Assembly (NCBI RefSeq): GCF_013927005.1
Contig: NZ_CP055932.1
Location: 1 to 64,000 of the forward strand
Direction: 5' to 3'
Source of the DNA: Enterobacter sp. RHBSTW-00175
GTDB lineage: Bacteria; Pseudomonadota; Gammaproteobacteria; Enterobacterales; Enterobacteriaceae
Length of the DNA: 64,000 nucleotides
Shown here: positions 48,689-58,451 of the stretch, piece by piece
Layout: every line of letters begins with the position of its first letter
Numbering within the stretch: position 1 is the stretch's first letter
The notes under the pieces: model-generated
What the model saw: only the letters and a program-made list of their open reading frames with translations
What the model was told of the DNA's origin: nothing
Database searches by the model: none
Position numbers and translations under genes: made by a program

Positions 48689-49978
48689 TTACAAAGTGAA
48701 AGAGAGACGTAGCGCCAGCGCGGCCAGCGTTACAAACAGCACAGGCAGAGTCATGACGATCCCGGTGCGGAAATAGTATCCCCATGTGATGGTCATGTTC
48801 TTCTGTGAAAGGACATGCAGCCAGAGCAACGTTGCCAGGCTACCAATAGGTGTAATTTTCGGTCCAAGATCGCAGCCAATCACGTTGGCAAAAATCATCG
48901 CCTCTTTGATAACGCCTGTTGCAGTGCTGCCATCAATAGAGAGAGCACCAACCAGCACGGTAGGCATATTGTTCATGATGGAAGAGAGGAAAGCCGTCAG
49001 GAAGCCAGTACCAAACGTCGCGGCCCAAAGTCCTTTATCTGCCAGCACGTTCAACACACCGGAGAGGTATTCTGTTAGTCCGGCATTACGCAGACCATAG
49101 ACCACCAGATACATTCCCAGAGAGAATATGACGATCTGCCATGGCGCACCGCGAAGCACTTTGCCAGTGTTAATGGCATGGCCTCGCTTCGCCACCGCAA
49201 ACAGAATGACAGCCCCTACAGCAGCAATCGCACTGACCGGGATACCCAACGGCTCAAGGACGAAAAAGCCAACCAGAAGAAGGATCAACACTATCCAGCC
49301 GGTTCTGAAGGTTGCCAGATCTTTAATCGCTTTTGCCGGTGCTTTCAGGAGAGCCAGGTCGTAAGTTGGCGGAATATCTTTGCGGAAGAACAGATGCAGC
49401 ATCACCAGCGTGGCGATAATGGCTGCGATATCCACCGGCACCATTACCGACGCATACTCAGTGAAACCCAGCCCAAAGAAGTCTGCAGAAACGATGTTAA
49501 CCAGGTTGGACACGATAAGCGGCAGACTGGCCGTATCGGCAATAAACCCGGCGGCCATGACAAATGCCAGCGTAGTGCCTTTGCTGAAACCTAATGCAAG
49601 CAGCATGGCGATAACAATTGGCGTCAGAATCAATGCCGCACCATCGTTGGCAAACAGTGCCGCCACCGCTGCGCCGAGCAAAACGATATAGGTAAACAGC
49701 AAACGCCCGCGACCGTTACCCCAACGTGAAACGTGCAGCGCCGCCCATTCGAAAAAGCCCGATTCATCGAGCAGAAGGCTGATAATAATCACGGCAATAA
49801 AGGTCGCCGTCGCATTCCAGACAATATTCCACACTACAGGGATATCACCAAAATGGACTACGCCAGAGATCAGCGCCAGTACCGCGCCCAGCGTCGCACT
49901 CCAGCCGATCCCTAATCCCTTCGGTTGCCAGATAACCAAAACGATGGTCAGGACAAAAATAGCGCCTGCCAGTAACAT
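48689..49978 (-). CDS. arsB: Arsenite efflux membrane protein
   Basis: A 429-residue, 12-helix inner-membrane arsenite transporter, matching R773 ArsB in length and sequence pattern ([20 protein letters not shown] start, [36 protein letters not shown]). I chose the ATG at 49978 with GGAGGA; the longer frame from 50020 adds 14 unsupported residues. It works alone with the proton gradient or with ArsA as an ATP-driven pump. Confidence 0.96.
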   Translation of the reverse strand: MLLAGAIFVLTIVLVIWQPKGLGIGWSATLGAVLALISGVVHFGDIPVVWNIVWNATATFIAVIIISLLLDESGFFEWAALHVSRWGNGRGRLLFTYIVLLGAAVAALFANDGAALILTPIVIAMLLALGFSKGTTLAFVMAAGFIADTASLPLIVSNLVNIVSADFFGLGFTEYASVMVPVDIAAIIATLVMLHLFFRKDIPPTYDLALLKAPAKAIKDLATFRTGWIVLILLLVGFFVLEPLGIPVSAIAAVGAVILFAVAKRGHAINTGKVLRGAPWQIVIFSLGMYLVVYGLRNAGLTEYLSGVLNVLADKGLWAATFGTGFLTAFLSSIMNNMPTVLVGALSIDGSTATGVIKEAMIFANVIGCDLGPKITPIGSLATLLWLHVLSQKNMTITWGYYFRTGIVMTLPVLFVTLAALALRLSFTL

Positions 49979-50026
49979 AAATCCTCCAGACAGGACGGCT
50001 TTGCCGCCCTGTATATACAAAAAAAA

Positions 50027-51778
50027 TTAAACAACCAGCTCTCTGAGTTTCTCGATGCCAGTGGGCTCTGCAGCCATTACCGGTACTAACGCTATGCGGC
50101 TTGCATGCTGGTTTTTCACAACCTCGATTTGAGGACGCTCTTGTAGGGCGCGCTGGCAAAGCAGCGGCGATTGCGTCTGTGCAATCGAAAGGCTGTTATT
50201 GATAATCCAGCCCCAGGGATGAATCCCCGCACGTTCAAGATCGGACTGCAGGTTTGCCGCTTCCAGTACAGGTGTGGTTTCAGGCAGAGTGACCAGCAAA
50301 ACTTTGGTACGTTCCTGGTCCTGAAGCTGCATCATCGGAGTGGTAAAATGACCTTTATCCCCCATCTTCCTGGCAATCTCACGGTGATAAGCCCCGGTAG
50401 CATCAAGCAGTAATAGCGTATGCCCGGTAGGTGCCGTATCCATGACCACAAACCGTTTGCCAGCTTCACGAATTACGCGTGAAAACGCCTGGAACACCGC
50501 AATCTCTTCTGTGCAAGGAGAACGTAAATCCTCTTCGAGCAGCCGTTTCCCAGCCTCATCCAGATCCCTGCCTTTCGTCTCAAGAACATGCTGACGATAG
50601 CGTTCAGTTTCATCGTGAGGGTTGATTCGGCTGACCTGCAGATTTTTGAGGCTGCCATTGAGCGTTGTACTGAGATGTGCAGCAGGATCTGAGGTGGTGA
50701 GATGCACATCAAAACCCTTATCCGCCAGACTGACGGCGATAGCCGCAGCCATTGTGGTTTTGCCCACACCACCTTTGCCCATCAGCATAATCAAACCGTG
50801 TTCACTGCGGGCGATATCATCAACCAGGACAGACAACGACATATTCTCTGGCTTGTTCTGTGGGCTTTGTTCAGGAAGCGATGTTATCTCAGCGTGTTCG
50901 TTGAGCAGGCCTTTCAATGCGGATACACCAACCATGTTCAGCGGCTGCAGGTATAAGTTGTCTGTCGGCAAATCAGATAACCCGGCAGGAAGATTTGCCA
51001 GCGCCTCTTGCTCCCGTTGCCATATTGCAGCGGCCAGTGCATCACGTTCTGCTTCGCTCGCAGGCAGGACACCGTTAATGACTAAATACTGATTTTTAAG
51101 GCCAATAGCTGATAATTCGTCATGAGTACGAGCGACTTCCTGCAGTGTTGATTTTTGCAATCGCGCGACCAGCACAAGGCGAGTTCGTTCAGGATCGGAT
51201 AATGCCTCAACCGCATGAGCATATTGCTCGCGTTGTTTTTCCAGCCCAGCCATTGGACCAAGACAGGAAGCACCATCCGGGTTACTTTCGATGAAGCTGC
51301 TCCAGGCTCCGGGAAGCTGAAGAAGGCGAATAGTGTGGCCAGTTGGGGCAGTATCAAAAATGATGTGATCAAAGCGGGTCAGCAGAGAAGCGTCAGTCAG
51401 TAAGCCAGTAAACTCGTCGAATGCAGCGATCTCTGTCGTACAAGCTCCTGAAAGCTGTTCACTGATGCTGTTAACAACGTCATCAGGCAAAAGACCTTTA
51501 ATAGGGTCAACGATTCTGGCGCGGTATTGCTGGGCGGCGTCCTGCGGGTCAATCTCCAGAGCCGAAAGACCAGACACAGCAGTCACGGGCTGGATAGTGT
51601 TACCGATAGTCTGATCGAATACCTGACCGACATTGGAAGCCGGGTCGGTACTGACAAGCAGAACACGCTTTCCCAGTTCAGCCAGACGTATAGCCGTTGC
51701 GCAGGAAATCGAAGTTTTGCCTACACCTCCCTTACCGGTGAAAAACAGGTAAGACGGGATATTCTCTAAGAATTTCAT
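50027..51778 (-). CDS. arsA: Arsenical pump-driving ATPase
   Basis: A 583-residue ArsA, the R773 length, from the ATG at 51778 after AGGAGGA. It has two ATPase halves with P-loops TGKGGVGKTS (about residue 14) and GKGGVGKTT (about residue 335). The metal-site cysteines are present in SGACTTEIAAF, DGASCLGP and RSPCTEEIAVF. It powers ArsB. A second, partial arsA C-terminus lies at 47816-48220. Confidence 0.96.
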   Translation of the reverse strand: MKFLENIPSYLFFTGKGGVGKTSISCATAIRLAELGKRVLLVSTDPASNVGQVFDQTIGNTIQPVTAVSGLSALEIDPQDAAQQYRARIVDPIKGLLPDDVVNSISEQLSGACTTEIAAFDEFTGLLTDASLLTRFDHIIFDTAPTGHTIRLLQLPGAWSSFIESNPDGASCLGPMAGLEKQREQYAHAVEALSDPERTRLVLVARLQKSTLQEVARTHDELSAIGLKNQYLVINGVLPASEAERDALAAAIWQREQEALANLPAGLSDLPTDNLYLQPLNMVGVSALKGLLNEHAEITSLPEQSPQNKPENMSLSVLVDDIARSEHGLIMLMGKGGVGKTTMAAAIAVSLADKGFDVHLTTSDPAAHLSTTLNGSLKNLQVSRINPHDETERYRQHVLETKGRDLDEAGKRLLEEDLRSPCTEEIAVFQAFSRVIREAGKRFVVMDTAPTGHTLLLLDATGAYHREIARKMGDKGHFTTPMMQLQDQERTKVLLVTLPETTPVLEAANLQSDLERAGIHPWGWIINNSLSIAQTQSPLLCQRALQERPQIEVVKNQHASRIALVPVMAAEPTGIEKLRELVV

Positions 51779-51795
51779 ATGTCCTCCTGACATAC

Positions 51796-52158
51796 TCAAC
51801 AACAGGAAGTTTTACCACCACAGCAACTGGTGGAAGCTAAACCCACCTTTTCCAGCGGTATACCAAACCAGCGAGCCAGTTCAGCGCGTTTTGGGTATCG
51901 CCCGGCCATCACCGTTTCACCATCAAGCAACAGCAGCGGAAGCCCTTCAGCTCCAGAAGCCTCAAGGAATGCTTTCGCTTTTTCGTTCTCAACGAAGCTC
52001 ATAGGCTGCTGCGCCAGGTTATAACGTTCGATCTGAACCCCACGCCCTTTCAGCCATTGCACATCAGCAGAAAAATTGACCAAAACCTGATCGACATCTG
52101 AACCACAAACGCCGGTACTGCAGCACATCGCCGGATCAAACACCGTTAACATTTTCAT
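51796..52158 (-). CDS. arsD: Arsenic metallochaperone and weak repressor
   Basis: A 120-residue ArsD from the ATG at 52158, after GAGGTG. The cysteine pairs CC-STGVC near residue 12 and the C-terminal CCGGKTSCC carry arsenite to ArsA. The longer frame from 52215 overlaps arsR and is not needed. It lies 17 bases before arsA. Confidence 0.95.
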   Translation of the reverse strand: MKMLTVFDPAMCCSTGVCGSDVDQVLVNFSADVQWLKGRGVQIERYNLAQQPMSFVENEKAKAFLEASGAEGLPLLLLDGETVMAGRYPKRAELARWFGIPLEKVGLASTSCCGGKTSCC

Positions 52159-52205
52159 CTTTAACACCTCATATTCGTAAAAACATATATGTACAGGCAA
52201 AATTT

Positions 52206-52559
52206 TTAGATACAAACAGCCTTACCGCTGCCAGAGCAGTTGGCCGATGCCAGCTTACGGGCGATGGCCTGTACGTCGTCCTGTTGACTTAACCAGGCCT
52301 GCTCAATCACCAGGGCAGCCCAGGAAGGAATATGCGGGGATAAGCGATAATGAACCCATTTCCCCTGCTTGCGATCCAGCAACAGGCCACTTTCCCGAAG
52401 CATCGCCAGATGGCGGGAGGTCTTGGGTTGTGATTGTTCCAGCGCTGTGCAGAGATCGCATACGCACAGCTCCCCCATCTCCCTGAGCAGTAGCACGATA
52501 CCCAGGCGGGTTTCATCAGATAGTATTTTGAAAAGTTGTAGGGATGCAATTTCTGGCAT
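52206..52559 (-). CDS. arsR: Arsenic-responsive repressor
   Basis: A 117-residue ArsR/SmtB winged-helix repressor, the R773 length. The metal site is in ELCVCDLC (about residues 30-37) and the recognition helix in QSQPKTSRHLAMLRE. It is first in the operon and represses the promoter just upstream; arsenite releases it. Confidence 0.96.
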   Translation of the reverse strand: MPEIASLQLFKILSDETRLGIVLLLREMGELCVCDLCTALEQSQPKTSRHLAMLRESGLLLDRKQGKWVHYRLSPHIPSWAALVIEQAWLSQQDDVQAIARKLASANCSGSGKAVCI

Positions 52560-52583
52560 TATGTACTCCTGCTATGAATGGGT

Positions 52584-52625
52584 ATTGTCTCTCCACCAAA
52601 ACAAGAAGTCAAAATCATATGTGTT
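52584..52625 (-). promoter_or_regulatory. arsR promoter and ArsR box
   Basis: On the minus strand, -35 TTGACT (52607-52612) and -10 GACAAT (52584-52589) are separated by 17 bases, 25 bases from the arsR start codon. The preceding ACACATATGATT matches the dyad region seen upstream of the R773 ars promoter, the expected ArsR site. Confidence 0.75.
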
Positions 52626-52834
52626 TTCTCGCATGTGAGTGCAGGTGTCACTATGCGGTTGAAAAACGACCTGATGTGCGATCGTTACGTTAGTTGGGTA
52701 GGTAAAAAAGTCATTTGAGGCTAAAACATTGCTTAGTGCGGGCTTTCAGTTCATAGAGAAGAATGAATAATATCAATTATAACAATTGGTTATTTCCTTA
52801 GCGTACGTTTTCGTTCCATTGGCCCTCAGACCCC

Positions 52835-53212
52835 AAGATCGACATAACTGAATGTCGTACCTGAAGTTTGTTTACGCAGACGTTCAAACAACCGATAAGT
52901 ACCGCCATAGACCCCTTTCATTACTAATACATGGGAATCCTTAGGTAGCAATTCCAATATAAGTGCAGTTGCTGCCATACCGGAAGCGGTTGCCGTAGCA
53001 TAGATACCTCCTTCCAACTCAGCCAAGGCGGTTTCATATGCATATCTTGTCGGGTTACTGCAACGGGAATAACAAAACTCCCCTTCTTCGCCTAAATTTG
53101 GCTGAATGAAGGAACTGGCGGTAGTAATCGGTGGAAAAATAGCATTATTGCCCCGGTCAACTTGATCTCCGGCATGGATAACCAGAGTCGCGATCGATTT
53201 TGATTTGCTCAT
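52835..53212 (-). pseudogene. PLP-dependent cysteine/methionine lyase, N-terminal fragment
   Basis: The first 126 residues of a Cys/Met-metabolism PLP enzyme (methionine gamma-lyase/cystathionine lyase family): IATLVIHAGDQVDRG, IFPPITTASSFIQP, YSRCSNPTRYAYETALAELEGG, TASGMAAT. The PLP lysine region is missing, since the gene is cut by the transposon end at 52834; the frame stops inside the repeat at 52826. The missing part is not on the other side of the transposon. It lies next to cyuA, which suggests a sulfur amino acid catabolic pair. Confidence 0.85.
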
Positions 53213-53293
53213 TATTTGTCCCTTTAAATTTTAACGATAGCCCGCCGATCATTATTAATAATGACGTTAGGCCACGCGGTTAAACCGTAATAT

Positions 53294-53679
53294 TTATTTA
53301 CGTGTCATTATACTGATAATTTCTTTATCTGTTTGCCTCATTGGCGATAACACTAATTTACATAAATTATTGATAGAACCTTCAACATCGCAGGAAACAA
53401 TGCCATCACGCTCCCCTGCAACACTATTTTGTTGCGCCATCAACACCGACTTAAATGCACAGGCGGTAGCGGTAGACACTTTCATGGCACAACTATTTGA
53501 TGCACCATCGCAAATAATGCCACTAATATCACTGATCATATTACTGACCGCGTAGGAGATAGTTTGAAAATCTTGGGTCAATAACCAACTCATACCTGCC
53601 GCCGCCCCCATTGCTGCCGTTGACGCCGCACACAATGCAGACAATCGGGTATAACGCATATGAATTGAGATTGCGGCTA
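53294..53679 (-). pseudogene. cyuA: CyuA-type cysteine desulfidase, C-terminal part
   Basis: The C-terminal 128 or so codons of an L-cysteine desulfidase (UPF0597/CyuA, YhaM): AAISIHMRYTRLSALCAAST, GMSWLLTQDF and the cluster-ligand region ICDGASNSCAMKVST. It is separated from its N-terminal part (54833-55726) by IS630 inserted at a CTAG. Joining across one TA restores the frame (AHL-AAISIHM). Confidence 0.88.
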
Positions 53680-54832
53680 AATAGCTGCGCCTAATACCGC
53701 TACACTTTTGCCTGACCATGTTTTCCTCCGGGGAATGGGCTGGCGGTTTCCATAAAATGGCGGACCTTTTTCAGTAACTGCCACATTGAGCGGCACTGAT
53801 GATTACGGGTTATCGTGTCATGAAGTGCCTGCCATAGCCGTTCCACATGATTCACCCACGGCGAGTAAACCGGCTGGTAAATTACCCTGAACTTGGGATT
53901 TGCTTTCAACCAGCGCTGTGTTTCGCGGCTTTTATGGATAATGTAGTTATCAACGATCAGCGTGATTGTTTTCGCCCGCCGGTAAGTGGCTTTCAGGTGC
54001 TTCAGCAGAGCGATAAACAGCGCTGAACTTTTGCTGTTGCCGCCCACGTAGCTGACTTTACCCGTGCCACTGTGCAGTGCGCCGGCCAGATAGTATTTTT
54101 CGTTCTGCCCCGGCGTCACTACCCGTTTCTGCTGTCCGCGCAACTGCCAGTCCGCACCGATTTTAGGATTAAGGTGGATATCCACTTCATCTTCATAAAA
54201 TACCGGATGCTCTGCGCTGCATTCATCCAGCGCTTTGTGGATTACCGCCATCTTTTCATCTTTATGTGGGTCACGGATACGCAGAGTTGGCGCGGCCCTG
54301 CGCCATACAAGCCCCGCAGATGGCAACCAGCGGCGAACGGTTCCTGCATGTAACTGGCAACCGGTTATCTCATTGATTTTTAATGCCAGTAATTCGGTGC
54401 TCCAGCGTGAACGTTGATAACCAAAATCGCCGGGAGAATGCTTTATCAGCTCACGTAACAGGGTGCAGATATGTTCAAAAGGCCAGCGTCGGGAGCGCCC
54501 TGCGGGTAAGGATTTCAGGCCTTCAATACCTGAGTGCGTAAACCAGTTAATCCAGCGACCAACGGATGAACGAGCACAACAGAGAGTTCTGGCAACATCG
54601 CTGACCCGTTCACCCCGATGAAGCATCAGCATGGCCGTGAGTCTGCGGGCATGATTTTTATCGCGCGTTTTATGAATAGCTTTCTGCATCAGGCGTCGTT
54701 CGCCACGGGGTATTGGTGCTATGATCGGCATCGCTCAGTCCGGTTGGTGGTTTTGGTTGGTTTGGCGATTGATCAGATCGCACAATCCGGGCTGAGTTCC
54801 CTTTCAGTGATCTACTATTCCGCGCATCTATT
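53680..54832 (-). mobile_element. IS630 element
   Basis: 1153 bases, the length of IS630, with ends AATAGCTGCGCC and the related inverse at the other side. It is flanked by the duplicated dinucleotide TA (53678-53679 and 54833-54834) from a CTAG target, the known IS630 target site. It splits the cysteine desulfidase gene. Confidence 0.93.
53700..54731 (-). CDS. IS630-family transposase
   Basis: A 343-residue Tc1/mariner-type transposase. The N-terminal helix-turn-helix (GERVSDVARTLCCARSSVGRW, core SDVARTLCCARSS) is followed by a DDE core with YEDEVDIHLNP, LIVDNYIIHKS and YSPWVNHVERLWQALH. It is the only gene of IS630. The start follows no clear ribosome-binding site but the length matches IS630. 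Confidence 0.94.
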   Translation of the reverse strand: MPIIAPIPRGERRLMQKAIHKTRDKNHARRLTAMLMLHRGERVSDVARTLCCARSSVGRWINWFTHSGIEGLKSLPAGRSRRWPFEHICTLLRELIKHSPGDFGYQRSRWSTELLALKINEITGCQLHAGTVRRWLPSAGLVWRRAAPTLRIRDPHKDEKMAVIHKALDECSAEHPVFYEDEVDIHLNPKIGADWQLRGQQKRVVTPGQNEKYYLAGALHSGTGKVSYVGGNSKSSALFIALLKHLKATYRRAKTITLIVDNYIIHKSRETQRWLKANPKFRVIYQPVYSPWVNHVERLWQALHDTITRNHQCRSMWQLLKKVRHFMETASPFPGGKHGQAKV

Positions 54833-55726
54833 TAGATGGGCCAACGCTAATGCCCGGGCCAGTGTTTCATCATCTGTATTAAGATGTCGGGCAAGTGTCA
54901 CTACCGGCATTGTCACGGTAATCCCCTGATTACCAGAGCCATAATTTGACATCGCGGGTAAGGGTGCGCCGCCCATACGGGCATCTGATGCCGCAGTGGT
55001 GTTGATCAACATTTGACTCAGTAAGTCAGTGCTGATAAAGCCATTTTTTCTGGCTTGCGACAACGCGCCACTCACGTTCAAACCATAGTTCTTCCTTTGC
55101 CCCTCGTCAGAAAGCGCGGTATTAATCTCAGCACTTTTCAGCATAAACATGATGTCTTTAGCGGCGACATCGGTTACAAATTTAAATGCGTCGTTAAGGG
55201 AAAATTCGGGTAGTACCCCACTATCATTGGCGGCAATTAGGTCTCGGACTAATATTTGCTTTATATTATTAATATAAACTTCAGTGACATTAGTATGGCT
55301 ACCTTGAATCACTACCCGGCACTGATCACTAAGACTATATAGCGTAATATCGATAAAAATAAAATCCGTAGCATCTACTGCGTTTAGACACACGTTACCT
55401 GATTCATTAAATATATAGGCTTCGGTAATTTGTGTCGCAGTAATATCTTTTAATACTTCTAAATCGGCATCCGCGTTACCACCAATAGCCCCTATTGCCG
55501 CCGCAAGAGTGACTCCGCAATAGCTTGTTCCCGGAATAGTGACTCCCATCGCATTTTTATACAGATTCTCCGATATATTCCCCGTTATTTTTAATATCGG
55601 TGCGTTGAGATATTTAGCAGCCACTGCGGCAGCATACGCAATAGCAATAGGCTCAGTACAACCTAATGAAAGTTTCACTTCCTTTTTCAACCAATCGAGT
55701 AATTGTTGATGTGTTATTTTTTGCAT
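54833..55726 (-). pseudogene. cyuA: CyuA-type cysteine desulfidase, N-terminal part
   Basis: The N-terminal 297 or so codons of the desulfidase that splits cysteine to pyruvate, ammonia and sulfide. It shows KLSLGCTEPIAIAYAAA (residues 18-34, with the cluster Cys), ITGNISENLYKNAMGV and GTSYCGVTLAAAIG. The frame runs 18 bases into IS630 and stops at 54815. Gene order cyuA then PLP lyase on the minus strand fits a cysteine/methionine catabolic operon. Confidence 0.9.
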
Positions 55727-56014
55727 TTGAAGTAATTAATCAGTGATTTGGATTATTTTTATCTTAGGGTTTTACGGGGAGAAATACTTTTCCTATTTTC
55801 TTGTTGTTTTTAATGCTTGGAGAATATTGTTCTCTTTAACAAAAAAGATAACCACAGAACAATTTAAATAAAAACATATTAAAAATAATGAAATAGATAA
55901 CTCAAACACCATTAATCCCTTACTCAATGAGATACTAATCACAAAACAATAAAGAGAATATTTTCCCCTTAGACGCAATTATTCGCCTTGAATCATTAAA
56001 CTAGACGATAAAAA
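55727..56014. other. AT-rich spacer
   Basis: About 290 AT-rich bases upstream of cyuA. A 61-codon minus frame (55793-55978) has no ribosome-binding site or recognisable product and I do not call it. The region should contain the cyuA promoter. Confidence 0.35.
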
Positions 56015-56042
56015 AGGCGAGTTAGCTACTGCCAACTCGCCT
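56015..56042 (-). terminator. Rho-independent terminator of the Mla-like operon
   Basis: On the minus strand, stem AGGCGAGTT / AACTCGCCT with a 10-base loop is followed by seven T bases, about 30 bases after the lipoprotein gene stop. Confidence 0.88.
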
Positions 56043-56073
56043 CAGATAAAACCAACCGGTGCTGGTTTAGATA

Positions 56074-56715
56074 TCAACCCTGCGCAGGGGATTGCTGCAT
56101 CGTCCAGTTGAGCACTTGAGTGGCTAACTGGTCACTGGCCAGGCCAAAGGCCTGAACCACCTCGTTCATCTCGTTACCTTTTATCGGTTGGCGAATGTCA
56201 AACTGGCGAGTCGCAATAATCCTACGATCTGAAATTCTTACCAGCCGAGCATCAAAACGGATCAGCACTTCGCTGCTACCAACATGGTATACCCCTTGGA
56301 ACGCGGACAGATCACCACTCAACTCCACATCAGCCTGCAAGCTATCATCGTCGCTACTGACTGCACGGATTCGCCCATCGCTACGGAACGCCTGAATAAG
56401 ACGATTGCGCACCAAAATCGGCGCCGAATCACTCCAACGGGAGTTTTTATAAACCGCAATCTCCTGGCCCTGAGGCTGCACCGCTATGCGTGAGCTATTA
56501 AGAAACTGGTTCGTCGCCGGTTGTGAAACCCGTAATGACCAGTTTACTGTCTGCGCGTGTGGCACACTGACTGCAGGTGGCACCGGCAGAAGATAAACTT
56601 GTGATACAGGGGCCGAAGGTAAAATGGTGCAGGCAGAGAGCAGTATCGCCCCCCCGGATATCATCAATAGCCACACGCGGCGGCCTGCATAGCGCATCAC
56701 ATTAAAAGAGAGCAT
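56074..56715 (-). CDS. ABC-transport auxiliary lipoprotein (PqiC-like)
   Basis: A 213-residue outer-membrane lipoprotein of the ABC_trans_aux (DUF330/PqiC) family. A hydrophobic signal with the lipobox LLSAC (Cys at about residue 29) is followed by YLLPVPPAV, IAVQPQGQEIAVYKNSRWSD and PILVRNRLIQAF, typical of the family. It is last in the operon, overlapping the MCE gene stop by one base. It probably receives or hands over lipid at the outer membrane. Confidence 0.9.
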   Translation of the reverse strand: MLSFNVMRYAGRRVWLLMISGGAILLSACTILPSAPVSQVYLLPVPPAVSVPHAQTVNWSLRVSQPATNQFLNSSRIAVQPQGQEIAVYKNSRWSDSAPILVRNRLIQAFRSDGRIRAVSSDDDSLQADVELSGDLSAFQGVYHVGSSEVLIRFDARLVRISDRRIIATRQFDIRQPIKGNEMNEVVQAFGLASDQLATQVLNWTMQQSPAQG

Positions 56716-57653
56716 TAAGGCGTAAACTCCTGTGTTCTTTCACGGCCGCGCAACAAGGCCGCTGGGTTTTCTTCCAAACGAGAAACGGCGGCACGTAATG
56801 TCGCTAATGTTCTGCGCAGCTCATCTACTGCCGGCCCCAGCTCATTCATCCCTTGCATCCCGTTATTGAGTGAGGTTTTATTTTCACTCACCAATTTATT
56901 GAGGATGGTACTGGTATTTTGCAACGATGCCATGGTTTTGGCGGCATCACTGACCAGTTGTTTCCCCTGCCCATCCATTAAGCCGTTAGCATTACGCAGC
57001 AGGCGATTGGTTTGAGTCAGTGTCTCATTAGCCTGTTTACTGGCCTGCGCCAACTGCTGCAACAGGGTACGGAGATCACCACGTTGATCAGCCACAGTTT
57101 GGGTGACCAGCGCGAGATTATCCAGTGTCGTTACTAGGCGCTGCTGGTTATCCGGTGCCAGCAACTGGTTCAAACGCACCAACACTTCATTCGCATTGGT
57201 CATGAAATTCTCACCGTTAGCCAGTAACTGGCTCATCGGCGAAGGGGTAGCAATAATGATAGGAACCTCGTCATCTTTGCCCTCCAGCAACGGGCTGGTC
57301 TGGCTGCCACTGCTGAATTGAATATTTGAGGTGCCGGTAATACCCGCGACGGTGAGACGAGCTTGGGTATCTTCGCGTATCGGAGTAGATGCAGAAACGC
57401 GAATACGTGCCCAAACCTTATTCGGATTGTCTCGGTCCAGGCGTAATTGCGTCACCTCACCGACTCGAATCCCGCTGTACTGAACGGTGCTACCCTGTGA
57501 CAGGCCACTCACAGGCTCATTGAAAACGATATCGTACAATCTGAACTGGCGATCAGAACCGGAATTTGTCAGCCATAGGCAAAACAGCAGCGCGGCACTC
57601 ACCACAATAAGAGTGAACAAACCAATAACGACATGATGAGCACGGGTTTCCAT
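56715..57653 (-). CDS. MlaD/MCE-domain substrate-binding protein
   Basis: A 312-residue protein from the ATG at 57653 after GGAGAGAGG. One N-terminal membrane segment (VVIGLFTLIVVSAALLFCLWL, core FTLIVVSAALLF) anchors a periplasmic MCE domain (FNEPVSGLSQGSTVQYSGIRVG, key part GLSQGSTVQYSGI), then a long helical, coiled-coil-prone C-terminus (LVTQTVADQRGDLRTLLQQL). It is the lipid-binding ring component of an Mla-type transporter. Confidence 0.92.
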   Translation of the reverse strand: METRAHHVVIGLFTLIVVSAALLFCLWLTNSGSDRQFRLYDIVFNEPVSGLSQGSTVQYSGIRVGEVTQLRLDRDNPNKVWARIRVSASTPIREDTQARLTVAGITGTSNIQFSSGSQTSPLLEGKDDEVPIIIATPSPMSQLLANGENFMTNANEVLVRLNQLLAPDNQQRLVTTLDNLALVTQTVADQRGDLRTLLQQLAQASKQANETLTQTNRLLRNANGLMDGQGKQLVSDAAKTMASLQNTSTILNKLVSENKTSLNNGMQGMNELGPAVDELRRTLATLRAAVSRLEENPAALLRGRERTQEFTP

Positions 57654-57654
57654 A

Positions 57655-58446
57655 TTACAACCTCTCTCCACTGTTAATTGCCGCTGCCTGATAAGCAGCC
57701 CGGCCACGTGGGCCATGAAAATACGCCTGAATCCAGCCATCATCAGTCGCTGCAACTTTATCCAGAGTATCAACCACCAGCACTTTTTTCTGCGAAAGCA
57801 CCGCCACACGATCACACAGTGTATACAGCGTATCCAGATCGTGGGTCACCAAGAATACCGTTAGATTGAGGGCATCCCGCAGGGTGCGGATCAAACTGTC
57901 AAACGCCGCCGCACCAATGGGATCAAGACCCGCAGTCGGTTCATCAAGAAACAGAATATCCGGGTCCAGTGCTAAGGCACGGGCTAGCGCAACACGCTTG
58001 ACCATACCACCCGACAGAGATGCTGGATACTTACTGCCAGTGCCCGGCGGTAGCCCAGCCAGTGCCAGTTTAACCTGAGCCAATCGCTCAGCCTCAGACC
58101 GGGGTAATCCGGCGTTTTCTATTAATGGTAATGCCACGTTCTCGGTCACGGTTAGAGAACTGAACAGTGCGCCTCGTTGAAATAATACGCCGAATCGGCG
58201 CTCGACCATGGCGCGGGATTGACCTGACAGTGCCATTAAATCCTTGCCAAAAACATGAATTTTCCCGTCAGTCGGACGACGTAACCCAACAATACTGCGT
58301 AACAGAACAGATTTACCGGTACCCGAGCCACCAACCACGCCAAGAACTTCGCCGCGCTTAACATCAAGATTCAACCCTTGATGCACGCACTGTACGCCAA
58401 AGCAGTTAACCAGATCGCGAATTTGAATGATTGCATCTTGCGTCAT
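57655..58446 (-). CDS. MlaF-like ABC ATPase
   Basis: A 263-residue ATPase from the ATG at 58446; a GTG at 58458 overlapping the permease is possible. Walker A is GGSGTGKSVLL (about residue 36), the signature is SLSGGMVKRVALARAL and Walker B is DILFLDEPTAGLDP. It powers the permease encoded just upstream. The stop is one base before the MCE gene start. Confidence 0.95.
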   Translation of the reverse strand: MTQDAIIQIRDLVNCFGVQCVHQGLNLDVKRGEVLGVVGGSGTGKSVLLRSIVGLRRPTDGKIHVFGKDLMALSGQSRAMVERRFGVLFQRGALFSSLTVTENVALPLIENAGLPRSEAERLAQVKLALAGLPPGTGSKYPASLSGGMVKRVALARALALDPDILFLDEPTAGLDPIGAAAFDSLIRTLRDALNLTVFLVTHDLDTLYTLCDRVAVLSQKKVLVVDTLDKVAATDDGWIQAYFHGPRGRAAYQAAAINSGERL

Positions 58447-58451
58447 TTGGC

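Noticed and set aside
55793..55978. 61-codon minus-strand frame with many hydrophobic residues
   Set aside because: No ribosome-binding site or homology, and it lies in an AT-rich spacer where such frames arise by chance.
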